Assembly (NCBI GenBank): GCA_964016885.1
Contig: OZ024747.1
Span: forward strand, 9,145,783 to 9,209,782
Reading direction: 5' to 3'
DNA length: 64,000 nt
Origin: Eledone cirrhosa
Lineage: Eukaryota; Mollusca; Cephalopoda; Octopoda; Eledonidae
In this document: positions 1 to 12,700 of the stretch, piece by piece
Layout of the letters: each line of letters starts with the position of its first letter
Numbering within the stretch: the first letter of the stretch is position 1
Position numbers and translations under genes: made by a program
Notes under the pieces: model-generated
Databases searched by the model: none
What the model saw: the letters and a program-made list of their open reading frames with translations, nothing else
What the model was told of the DNA's origin: nothing

Positions 1-54
1 TTACTCTTAGTATGTATATGGGTTAACCTAGGGTTATCTGGGTAATTCTATTGA

Positions 55-430
55 CAGTGATATTTGTGCGTGTAACAGCAACACTCCCAGATATGTGAAC
101 AGTAACAGTCCCAGATATGTGAGCTAATGTGGTTCTATAATGTCTGTGTATGTATAACAGCAACACAGTCCCAGATATGTGAACAGCAAGCAGTATTATA
201 ATGTTAATCTATGATATTTGTGTATGTAATGGCAGCAACACTGTCCTGGATATGTAATGTGGGTCTTAGATGTTTGTGCATGTAACAGCAGCACAATCCT
301 ACATATATGTAAGCAGTACTGTAAACTGGGTCTCTGATGTCTTTGTAAAACAGTAGCACTATCCAATGCTAGATATGTAAACAGCAATACTGTAATGTGG
401 GACTTTACTAAAGTTTGTAGAGGGTCAGCA
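55..430. repeat. degenerate tandem repeat 3' of DNAAF9
   Basis: About 75-bp imperfect units built on CCAGATATGTGAACAGC and TGTGTATGTAACAGCAACAC. Nothing else is recognisable in the 620 nt after the gene. Confidence 0.6.
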
Positions 431-622
431 ATTGATCTGGGCTATTTTCTAACCCTTGTATTTGTAATGCAATTTGTGCTATGTGGTAATAAAAATATGT
501 CTGTAATATGTCTATAACTAGGTATTATTGTTCTGTGGTGTGACTATAATGTGACCATAATTAGATAGAACCTAACCACAATGTGACTATAACCAGACAA
601 GCTATAACTCCACTGTTGTTCG

Positions 623-628
623 TTTATT
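623..628 (-). promoter_or_regulatory. candidate poly(A) signal AATAAA overlapping the stop codon
   Basis: On the minus strand GAGGAATAAACG holds the AATAAA hexamer across the TAA stop. I saw no other minus-strand AATAAA between 1 and 620, so either the 3' UTR is very short or polyadenylation uses a variant signal or lies beyond position 1. Confidence 0.3.
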
Positions 629-742
629 CCTCTTCAAAAAACTGTAAACTGTTCTTCTGATTTTCCTGCACAATGCTGTCATTATAGACTGTAATTTCAG
701 AATTCTTGGTTGCAGTGTATTGATCAAGGAATTGGTCCAGAT
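624..742 (-). CDS. DNAAF9: DNAAF9 exon 37, terminal coding exon with stop
   Basis: 119 nt of coding sequence after acceptor CACTACAAG. It encodes (D)[19 protein letters not shown] then [19 protein letters not shown] and TAA (stop at 624-626). It parallels the human LMDQFMNDYVEE....I..YN terminus. A decayed LINE tail lies just upstream (about 845-945). Confidence 0.92.
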
Positions 743-1743
743 CTTGTAGTGATATTAAGGAACAACAATGGTAGAGAGAGAGACTGAATAATGAGAACAA
801 CACTTCATTGTACACAAACACATTTTGTAAAGAAATAGTGGTGGCGGCATGATAAAATACGTCCACTACATTGTATAAGGTGGTTGATGATAGGAAGAGC
901 ATCCAACTGTAGAAGTCATACCAAAAATAGAACGGTTGAAAGGAAATGTCAAACTGCACATTAGATACAACAGTTTATATCTGTCAACATATAAGTAATA
1001 TATATATATACTCTTTTACCCGTTCCAACCATCCGGCAGAGGCCCTGCTGGGGCACTGCCCTTGACACACATATATATATATATATATAGGATCAAAATA
1101 TGGTTAAAAGAGTTCCATGTATTTTATTATGCGCATTTCAAAAACAAATATCATCATGGGATGATATTTGCGTTCTCATCAGATAAAATAGGGAGACATG
1201 ATATGAAGCTTAAAAAACACTTGCGAGCAGAGAAGTGTTAAATCAACATATTTTAAAGCTTCATATCATGTCTCCTTATTTTATCTGACGAGAACGCAAA
1301 TATCATCCCATGATGATATTTGTTTTTGAAATGCGCATAATAAAATACATGGAACTCTTTTAACCATCTTTTGATTTTATATTATTTATACTCCAGTCCT
1401 ATAAACTGTGGAGTGCTACTTATCCGATATTTGCATTGCTTTATTGTGCTACAATAAAACTCACCTCCTACATTATATATATATGTTATATTCTTGAAAG
1501 GATACCAGGATGAGTGGTAGAACGTTCTCCAGTGAGGCTGACATAAGATTGACCATTGAAGAACCAACCAGCTGGCAACTGGTCAACACTGTGTCGTCTC
1601 TGGAATGATATTGGACAAATTAACAGAATTATTTGTGCCAGGAAATCCCAGTTGAAGGAAGCTGCAGTAGAGGTAAACCGAGGGAGACCTGGGCAGATGT
1701 TGTGAGAGCTGATCTCAAATCACTGAGACTTACAGGGGAGATG

Positions 1744-1774
<31 letters not shown>

Positions 1775-4700
1775 AATTATTGTGTAAAGTGCTCAGGTGC
1801 ACTACAACTCGTCAATATAGTACATAGAATAATACACAAATGCCAGGGAAGTACATGTGTGTATGTGTTAGCTGTAGTGTTGGCGGATCTCGGGAAGCAT
1901 GGAGGCCTTAAAGGATGCAGTGTCTCGACAGCTAACAACTGATGCAGGTAGTTTGTTCCATGGAGGCCTTAAAGGATGCAGTGTCTCGACAGCTAACAAC
2001 TGATGCAGGTAGTTTGTTCCATGGAGGCCTTAAAGGATGCAGTGTCTCGACAGCTAACAACTGATGCAGGTAGTTTGTTCCATGGAGGCCTTAAAGGATG
2101 CAGTGTCTCGACAGCTAACAACTGATGCAGGTAGTTTGTTCCATGCTTCAGCAACTCTGAGCGTGAAAAAATGTTTCCGAAAGTCATGGGAACTGTGCTG
2201 TTTTCTTACTTTGTGGGCATGTCCACGTGTGTTAGACACATGGAAATCGAAAAGGCACTCAGGGTTGTTGTTGGCAACATGGTTAACAATTTTGTGGGTG
2301 TTTACCAAGTCAGTTGCCAGGCGTCGGAGCTTCAATGTATCCATGCCCAGGGAAGCAAGGCGATCAGAGTATGGTAGATGCCTGATGGAGGGTATTCGCT
2401 TGGTTGCACGTCTCTGAACAGTTTGGGAATGAGTGGAGAGATGCTGGGCTATTTCAGACATAAATTAGGGGTCAGTTTATATTTGGATCAGCTTATGTTT
2501 TAGTATATATGATAAGTACCATGGAAAATGACATATTACATTGAGTGGTTCATCATCATTGTTTGACATCCATCTTCCACGTTAGCATGGGTTGAGTTAA
2601 TTAGAAGTTCTCATTAATAAATATCTGAAAACAATGACAAACCTGAATTAACTTGACAAGCTTGTTGGGCAGCTGGCGACGGTCAAGAAATGGTTTGGGG
2701 GTAGATGGCTGGAATATAGAGATGAGAACATATAAGTGGGATACCTTGTGGTGCTGTAGTGGTGGCTGTAGTGTAGTTGTAAGGGTGGTGTAGTGGTGGG
2801 TGTAGTAGTGGTAGTTGTAAGGGTGCTGTAGTGGTGGGTGTAGTAGTGGTAGTTGTAAGGGTGCTGTAGTGGTGGGTGTAGTAGTGGTAGTTGTAAGGGT
2901 GTAGTAGTGGTAGTTGTAAGGGTGCTGTAGTGGTGGGTGTAGTGTAGTTGTAAGGGTGCTGTAGTGGTGGCTGTAGTAGTGGTAGTTGTAAGGGTGGTGT
3001 AGTGGTGGGTGTAGTGGTAGTTGTAAGGGTGCTGTAGTGGTGGGTGTAGTAGTGGTAGTTGTAAGGGTGCTGTAGTGGTGGGTGTAGTGTAGTTGTAAGG
3101 GTGCTGTAGTGGTGGCTGTAGTAGTGGTAGTTGTAAGGGTGGTGTAGTGGTGGGTGTAGTGGTAGTTGTAAGGGTGCTGTAGTGGTGGGTGTAGTAGTGG
3201 TAGTTGTAAGGGTGCTGTAGTGGTGGGTGTAGTAGTGGTAGTTGTAAGGGTGCTGTAGTGGTGGGTGTAGTGTAGTTGTAAGGGTGCTGTAGTGGTGGGT
3301 GTAGTAGTGGTAGTTGTAAGGGTGCTGTAGTGGTGGGTGTAGTAGTGGTAGTTGTAAGGGTGCTGTAGTGGTGGGTGTAGTAGTGGTAGTTGTAAGGGTG
3401 CTGTAGTGGTGGGTGTAGTAGTGGTAGTTGTAGTAGTGTTTTAGTGGATAGTGTTATAGAGGTGTAGTTGTAGTGTTGTAGAGGTGTATATGTAGTGGTA
3501 GTGTTGTAGTGTTATAGAAGTGTAGTTGTAGTGTTGTAGAGGTGTATATGTAGTGGTAGTGTTGTAGTGTTATAGAGGTGTATATGTAGTGGTAGTGTTG
3601 TAGTGTTATAGAAGTGTAGTTGTAGTGTTGTAGAGGTGTATATGTAGTGGTAGTGTTGTAGTGTTATAGAAGTGTAGTTGTAGTGTTGTAGAGGTGTATA
3701 TGTAGTGTTATAGTGGTGTATATGCAGTGTTGTAGAGGTGTATATGTAGTGGTAGTGTTGTAGTGTTATAGAAGTGTAGTTGTAGTGTTGTAGAGGTGTA
3801 TATGTAGTGGTAGTGTTGTAGTGTTATAGAAGTGTAGTTGTAGTGTTGTAGAGGTGTATATGTAGTGGTAGTGTTGTAGTGTTATAGAAGTGTAGTTGTA
3901 GTGTTGTAGAGGTGTATATGTAGTGGTAGTGTTGTAGTGTTATAGAAGTGTAGTTGTAGTGTTGTAGAGGTGTATATGTAGTGGTAGTGTTGTAGTGTTA
4001 TAGAAGTGTAGTTGTAGTGTTGTAGAGGTGTATATGTAGTGGTAGTGTTGTAGTGTTATAGAAGTGTAGTTGTAGTGTTGTAGAGGTGTATATGTAGTGG
4101 TAGTGTTGTAGTGTTATAGAAGTGTAGTTGTAGTGTTGTAGAGGTGTATATGTAGTGGTAGTGTTGTAGTGTTATAGAAGTGTAGTTGTAGTGTTGTAGA
4201 GGTGTATATGTAGTGGTAGTGTTGTAGTGTTATAGAAGTGTAGTTGTAGTGTTGTAGAGGTGTATATGTAGAGTTATAGTGGTGTATATGCAGTGTTGTA
4301 GAGGTGTAGTTGTAGTGTAGGTCCAGCTGGATTTGAAGAAATCACTGATATTCTCCATCCATGTTGCAATAATAAAGCAATACTCTCTGGTATGGTCTGA
4401 CAATAAAAGAGAGTCCTAACAGCAGAAGTGTAACCAGGGTATGGCACCCATGGTAGGTAGCATGGACCCTACTTGGACTAGGAGCACTTTCTTGTAAAGT
4501 CAGATAAACTATCATTGGAGAGGGAAAAAAGAAACTTCTTTAGATGTATGATGTGTCTTTGATTATCATGGATGAGAGGTACTATGGTGGCTGGATCATG
4601 GGTAAGAGTTACTATGGTGGCTGGATCATGGGTGAGAAACGCTATGGTGGCTGGATCATGGGTGAGAAACGCTATGGTGGGCTATATCATGGGTGAGAAA

Positions 4701-7700
4701 CGCTATGGTGGCTGGATCATGGGTGAGAAACGCTATGGTGGCTGGATCATGGGTGCCAGATGCCCGAGCAGGGGCATAATTTAACTGCTTGCCATAGATG
4801 CTATTTTCCCTAGTTACACCACTGCCTGACGGTGCCTTGGTGAGGCAATATGGAGTGGGCTCATCAAATATTGTGATAGAAGAAAAAAGGGGAAACATAA
4901 AAGAAAACTGTGCAATGGACAAGCCTCTTACCTTCTTCAAACAGGATTGTAGCCATGTCCTCAGTTTGTCTTTGTTTAGATAACAACCAGAGAAGATAAG
5001 GAAGGACATTTGCTGTTGGTGAGACTGCTGACCAGGGGGCTGTGGCTGTAGGGTCACCTTATCAATGACCAGTTGAGTGGATTGTGTCATGTATTGTAGT
5101 TCACATTTGGATTTTTCTCCTGTAGAACAGACATATATATATATAAACAAAGTACTATATATAAGACACTATAAACAAAGTACTATATATAAGACACTAT
5201 AAACAAAGTTCTATATACAAGGCACTATATACAAGGCACTATATACAAGGCACTATATACAAGGTACTATATACAAAGTTCTATATACAAGGCCTATAAA
5301 CAAAATTCTATATACAAGGCACTATATACAAGGTACTATATACAAAGTTCTATATACAAGGCCTATAAACAAAATTCTATATACAAGGCACTATATACAA
5401 AGTTCTATATACAAGGTACTATAAACAAAGTACCATACACAAGGCACTATATAAAATGTGAAAATGCATGGCTTAGTGGTTAGGGTTGTTACCGAAGGAA
5501 CATAACTGTGTGATATTTACCTCGGAATTGAACTTGACCTCGCACATGGTAGATGTTGTTGTGGAAAGGATAACAAACCAACTGGTCTTTCAGGGCTGTT
5601 GAGTTGAAGGATATAACAGGATATATAGGTAATAACATAACGAGATATATAGGTAATAATATAATAGGATGTAGAGGTAATGATATAATAGGATATATAG
5701 GTAATAACATACCAGGATATATAGGTAATGATATAATAGGATATATAAGTAATAATATAACAGGATATATAAGTAATGATAAGTTAATATGAGCTGTAAT
5801 TTAATACAATCAACTTTATAAATCATAATCAGTAATATGTACCTTGTTTATATATTGCTTTGCCTAAGAAGGGAAGGCAGCCCCTATAACCTATATTTTC
5901 AGGGTCTCTGAAAATGTTGAGAGGAAGGGAAGAGACCTGATCTGAATGCTTACATAATGGACTCCATGACAGACACCCAACGGCCAGGTGGAGGTGTTTA
6001 ACAGGGCGATGGGTGAAGTCAACTGATGTTGGGCACTGGATTTACTATATTTCCCATCAAAATTTATTACCTTGCATCTATTTTAAAATTCAAGAGGTGA
6101 GTAAGTTTATGGCATATCATAACCTGTGATATATTTGTATGTTCAATATCACATAAAATAAATGCATTTATGATATCTCATATTCAGTAATATGTCAGTA
6201 TGAACAGTGAGAAAATAGAAAATTACATTTTAATATATCAGTAAATCTGAAGTCATAATATAAATCACAGATTATGACATGTCATAATCTATGATATGAT
6301 GTCCTCATGTTCTATGACATTATGTGCTAACCTGTTAGTCTCTGTATCAACAAAGTTTTATCCAGTGGCTGGTCAAACACCAGTTTTACATCCATCAAAG
6401 AGATGGCAGCAGCGTAAAGAGTGTTTGATGTCTGTGTGTTCATCCTGAAAGATAACCATAATTATGTAGCTAGTCAAACATTATTGTATAATAATCAACA
6501 TTAATGTAATCAACACTATCACATTTTAATCAACATTATCAAAAACAATACTACCAAACTCTAACTAACATTATTGCAATGAGGGCGGTGGATTGGCAGT
6601 ATCGGTAGAGGGTCGGATGCCATGCTTTGACGCATAGAGTTACGGCCCTTGCCATTGAGTTCAAATCCCGCCAAGGTTAACTTTGCCTTTCATCCTCATG
6701 GGGTCGATGAAATAAAGTACCAGTAATGCACTGGGTAATTGCTGGCCTTGTGCCAAAAGTAGAAACAATTATTGCAATGAGAAACACTATCAGGCTCTAA
6801 CAAACATTATTACTATGTAAGCTACACTATCACAATCTAACAAACATTATTATAATGTAAGCGGTGGATTGGCGGTATCGGTAGAGGGTCGGGCGCCATG
6901 CTTTCCAGCATAGTTACGTCCCTTTACAGTCTGAGTTCAAATCCCGTTGAGGTTAACTTTGCCTTTCATCCTTACGGGGTTGATAAAATAAAGTACCAGT
7001 AATGTACTGGGGTAATTGCTGGCCTTGTACCAAAAGTAGAAACAATTATTATTATGTAATCAATACTATCATACTTTAACCAACATTAGTGGTAAGATAC
7101 TCTCAGGAGGGCTGGACAGCAGAAGGCCTTCAGAGAGGAAAAACCCCCATTCAAGTGAGTGAGTGTTTTGGCCTTTAACTTCTTATACTCTAAGGGGGCC
7201 AGACCACATCCAGGTCATAATTCCTGGTCATGACTTCTGCTGACATTTAGCCATTTGGATATTGAAGACTTGTATATTTAAACTGTATGGAGATATTGTT
7301 GACAGGATCTAGCTGGAACTCCTCTCCTTTGCCTCTACTTTCGAACTTAAATGCTTTCTTGATATTAAATATAGCTAGCATTATGGCAATATAATCCAAC
7401 CAACATTATTATCAGTCAGGGGTCCTACCTATATTTACTTACCAGTCAGGTGTCCTACATGTGTCCACTTACCAGTCAGGTGTCCTACATGTGTCCACTT
7501 ACCAGTGAGGGGTCCTGCTTATGTTTACTTACCAGTTAGGTGTTACTAAATGTCTTGACCTGGTCAGTACATCACTGTTGAAGCTATTTTCTGAAAGGAT
7601 CAGATCAATATCGGAACTCCTAGAAAAGAAAGAAAAAAACAAAACAAAGAAAAAGGGATCACTTTAGGGTGGAAATTCTTTAAGGTGAATGTTAACACCC

Positions 7701-7825
7701 TTAATTAAATGCATCGACTGAGGGCAAAATATTTTAAAACAGCAGCACATTTCATAGTGGGAACAGTAGAATCTAAGAGTGAGGTCATACATTATTGAAA
7801 AAATAGGTGTGTGTATGTGTAAGTA

Positions 7826-7856
<31 letters not shown>

Positions 7857-9676
7857 GTGTATGTGTGTGTGTATGTGTGTGTGTGTGTGTGGTGGGGTCT
7901 GTTGAAGGACAGGACATACGTCAGCATCTGTCAGTAAAAATACAGAGGTATTTCGGTTTCATCAGCCGATAACCTGTGGATGACATACTGACAAAATAGC
8001 AGTTACTTTCTGATGGGTTTCTTCTCGAACCCTTAGCAGTGGAAACATCCGGTGTCACCAACCTCTGACACATCTCCCTACTCTCTTTGGTAGGTATACA
8101 GGTAGCTATTCACAATACCATTGAGGTGAACTGACTGTTCTAGCATCCTCTGGACTAGTACATAGAAACATCTCTTGGACACGCTACAATTTCCTCTGTT
8201 TATTATATTCATCAAATAAAACAGTCCTGCAACTGTTAACAAAAATAAAATAAATAAAAGTCGACATATTATTTATGGTGGATTGGCAGTATTGGTAGAA
8301 GGTCGGTCGCCATGCTTTGCAGCAAAGAGTTACGGCCCTTTATGGTCTGAGTTCAAATCCCGCCGACGTTGACTTTGCCTTTCATCCTTACGGGGTCGAT
8401 AAAATAAAGTACCAGTAATGTACTGAGTAATTGCTGGCCTTGTGCCTAACGTAGAAACAATTATTTAGTTAATTGTTTCTACTTTAGGCACAAGGCCAGC
8501 AATTACCCAGTGCATTACTGGTACTTTATTTTATCGACCTCGTAAGGATGAAAGGCAAAGTCAACCTCGGCGGGATTTGAACTCAGATCGTAAAGGGACG
8601 TAACTATGCTGGAAAGCATGGCGTCCGACCCTCTAAAAACCCGAAGGAAAATAACTGAGTAAAACTTGCTGGATTATTTCCCTTTAACCATCAAATCCAA
8701 CGATGTAATGAAATTTGTTGTTACGTAAAAAAAGTCATTTTCCCACACATTCATGGGTTAGATGGGTCATTCTTAGCATCTCTTCACTTGTCTCGTTCCT
8801 TTGTCATCTCTTCTGACATATTACTACCATACTGAGATTGGTCCTAGATTATTTCCTATGTATAAATGTTCTTCTCCCACTTCGCATTTTTTTTACAACC
8901 ATCATCACTACTACTATTACAACAACAACCATTACCACCATCACTACTACTACTACAACAACCACACTGCAACAACAACAACCCCTATCACCATCACTAC
9001 AACAAAAACAACAACCACTACCACAACAACAAGGTTAGTGTATAGTTCTTACATGTTGGTCAGTTGTCCATCAAATGCAGTGATGAAATTCACATGGTGG
9101 TTCCTCTTTTTTACTAATTGTTTTATTTTCTTGATAAGATGGACACTCTTCTGGAGTTGGTGGACATGGAAAAGATGAAGTAATATTAATAATAATAAGT
9201 GGGTATTAAAAAAGATTTGGAACTGTCATGAGATCAAGGTTGGCCCGATTGTTATAGGAGCACTAGGTACTATCTCAAAGAGTTTTCAATGATGGTTAAA
9301 AAACTTTAGCCCAGCACCCCCCCCCCCCTTTTTTTTACAGTTCAAAAGGCATGTTTGCTGGGAACAGCAAGAACCCTCCGAAACGTCCTGAATATCTGAG
9401 GCTGCAGGTAGTGGCTTGATGTTCATTTGAACAAACTTTCCAGTTAAATAACATCAATGACTGAGACTCCAAGAAAATAATAACGATTATAATAATAATC
9501 TACATTATAATAAGAGCGCTGTGTGTCTGTCTGTCCGTCCCTGCGTCCGTCATGCTCACTTTATATAGAGAGGGGGAGTGCTAAGTGAGAGATATGTACA
9601 TAGAGAGAGAAAAGAGAATACCGTGTGTTTTTGAGGTGACAGAAAGAAGTAGGAAGACAGACAGTTATGACGCTAC

Positions 9677-9728
<52 letters not shown>

Positions 9729-12700
9729 GGCACCTCTTAACCAAATATACACCCCACCCCACTACCCCTACTCCATCCTCCCACTTCCACCCACACCACC
9801 CTTTCTCTGTAAAGTTATGTTGGTACCACAGAACACCCAGTCCACACTGTAAATGTGGTTGGTGTTAGGAAGGGCATCCAGCCGTAGAAAACCTGCCAGA
9901 AACAGTTCTATACAAGCGAGACGCAGTCACCCGACCAATCTTGCCTCAAGTGGGACAAACCCGTCCAACCCATGCTAGAGTGGAAGGTAGACACTAAACG
10001 ATGATGATGATGGGGAGCATCAAGCAAGAGAGAGAAGGAATGCCATTTGTTTAGAAGACAAAGTTTTGTGTGAAATAGCACCATTTCTAGAAATTCTGTA
10101 GAAATCCCACACAGAAGTTTGTAGTGAAGGCTATAAATAGGAGGAGTGGTCATATTTGGACTTACCTCAGGTTTCTTGGCAGCAATAAATAGGATGTTAT
10201 TTAGCCAACCTTCCAGACATTGGTTCCACAAGAGAGGATACAAGAATCTACAAGAGACAACAAAGTGACTGTTGGTGGTGGTGGTGGTGGTGTGGTGTAG
10301 ATTGGTGTTGGTGGTGGTGTGGTGTAGATTGGTGTTGGTGGTGGTGTGGTGTAGATTGGTGGTGGTGTGGTGTAGATTGGTGTTGGTGGTGGTGTGGTGT
10401 AGATTGGTGGTGGTGTGGTGTAGATTGGTGTGGTGGTGGTGTGGTGTAGATTGGTGTGGTGGTGGTGTGGTGTAGATTGGTGTGGTGGTGGTGTGGTGTA
10501 GATTGGTGGTGGTGTGGTGTGGTGTAGATTGGTGTGGTGGTGGTGTGGTGTAGATTGGTGGTGGTGTGGTGTGGTGTAGATTGGTGGTGGTGTGGTGTGG
10601 TGTAGATTGGTGTGGTGGTGGTGTGGTGTAGATTGGTGTGGTGGTGGTGTGGTGTAGATTGGTGTGGTGGTGGTGTGGTGTAGATTGGTGGTGGTGTGGT
10701 GTAGATTGGTGTGGTGGTGGTGTGGTGTAGATTGGTGGTGGTGTGGTGTAGATTGGTGTGGTGGTGGTGTGGTGTAGATTGGTGTGGTGGTGGTGTGGTG
10801 TAGATTGGTGTGGTGGTGGTGTGGTGTAGATTGGTGGTGGTGTGGTGTGGTGTAGATTGGTGTGGTGGTGGTGTGGTGTAGATTGGTGTGGTGGTGGTGT
10901 GGTGTAGATTGGTGGTGGTGTGGTGTGGTGTAGATTGGTGTGGTGGTGGTGTGGTGGTGGTGTGGTGTAGATTGGTGTGGTGGCGGTGGTGGTGTGGTGT
11001 AGATTGGTGTGGTGGTGTGGTGTAGATTAGTGTGATAGTGGTGGTGTGGTGTAGATTGGTGTAGTGGTGGTGTGGTGGTGGTGGTGGTGTGGTGTAATGT
11101 GGTATAGTGTGTGATAGTGTGTAGTGTATTGCTGATATAGTGTGATGTAGCCTGGTATAGTGTAGTATGGTTGTGATGTAGTGTAGTATGGTTGTGATGT
11201 AGTGTAGTGTGGTGTGGTGTGGTGTAGTGTAGTGTGGTGTGGTGTGGTGTAGTGTGGAGTAGTGTGGTGTGGTGTGGTGTGGTGTGGTGTAAATATAGTG
11301 CAATGCAGTTCATTATATTTATATATTGAAAGAGAATGCCATCTACCGGTTTTCCAGAAAACTGTTGTCTGGATTCACACAAACTGTAACAGCACCTGGG
11401 AAGGAAGATAACTGGAGGTAAATCTCTGGTTTGTATTTTATTAATTTTACCCACTATCATAGCCACCATCCTACCTACATTTTACCCACAATATTAGCCA
11501 CCATCCTACCTACCTATTTACCCACTATCTTAGCCACCATCCTACCTACCATTTTACCCACTATCTTAGCCACCATCCTACCTACCATTTTACCCACTAT
11601 CTTTCCCAACATCCTATCCACCATTTTACCGACCATTTTACCCACTAACTTACCCACCATTTCTCCCACTATCTTATGCACCATTTACCCACCATTTTAC
11701 CCACAATGTTATACACTAGCTTACTCACAATTTGACTCACCATCTAACCAACTATCTTCACGTTCCCATCTTTTTACCCACCATTTTCCACATTTCACTA
11801 CAATCTTACCATCTTACCCATCTTCCTATCCACATCTTACCCACATCTTACCCACAATAGACACCAATTTATAAACTGACCAATCTGTAACTGTCCAGAA
11901 ATGTTTGGGTCTGGATGTGACTGGATAGCTCGTACGACATCAGTGATTTCAGTATAACTGTAAATATATAAGAGAAGATGGTGGGAGCAGTATAATGTGG
12001 AAAAACCAAAAAGGGTCGAGAGGACCCTTCAGTAGTGTTATACAGAGTACCCGACCTCCCATGGGTACAAGCTGAAGCATATAGACAATATGCCCCCCCC
12101 CTGCAAAGTGGTCGTGGAGGTGCCACGGCAAAAAAGCACCCAGCACTCACTGTAAATGAGGTTGGTGTTAGGAAGGGCATCCAGCTGTAGAAATCAAGCC
12201 AAATCAGTTCCTGTATGAGCAAGGCATGGTCAGCCGACCAGACACTGCCCACAACAGGACAACCCGTCTAACCCATGCTAGCGTGGAAGAACGGACGTAA
12301 AACGGTGATGATGATGATGATGATGATGATGAATACCCAGTCATAGAAACCTTGCCAAACAAAGGGTTGGGAAGACCCTCCGTTGTGTGAAGGACATGAC
12401 AACATCTCCATTGCTCTCAGTGGAATGTGAGACTGTACATAAGCAAGACACAAATGTTTGACCTGTGTGGGAGATCAGTAGCCACACTTCAGTACTGACT
12501 GGGTCTCTATAGACCCATCCATCCTTTCCTAGCAGGGAAAGTAGATGTTAAAACAATGATGATGATGATGATGATGATTGTTTCTATTTTTGGCACAAGG
12601 CCATCAATTATCCCAGTGCATTACTGGTACTTTATTTTATCGACCCCCGTAAGGATGAAAGGCAAAGTTAACCTCGGTGGGATTTGAACTCAGAACATAA

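Noticed and set aside
6583..7048. tRNA genes suggested by B-box-like GTTCAAATCCC
   Set aside because: No full cloverleaf can be drawn and the same sequence with the same 3' block occurs about a dozen times, so these are SINEs.
11347..11395. Alternative acceptor GTTACAG inside exon 28
   Set aside because: It would drop the conserved GAVT and put the rest out of frame with exon 27.
10201..11469. 422- and 351-codon minus-strand frames rich in His, Thr and Pro
   Set aside because: They are translations of the GGTGTAGATT array joined to true exons 28 and 29 at the ends. The array itself is intron, and splice sites at 11347 and 10247 keep the DNAAF9 frame.
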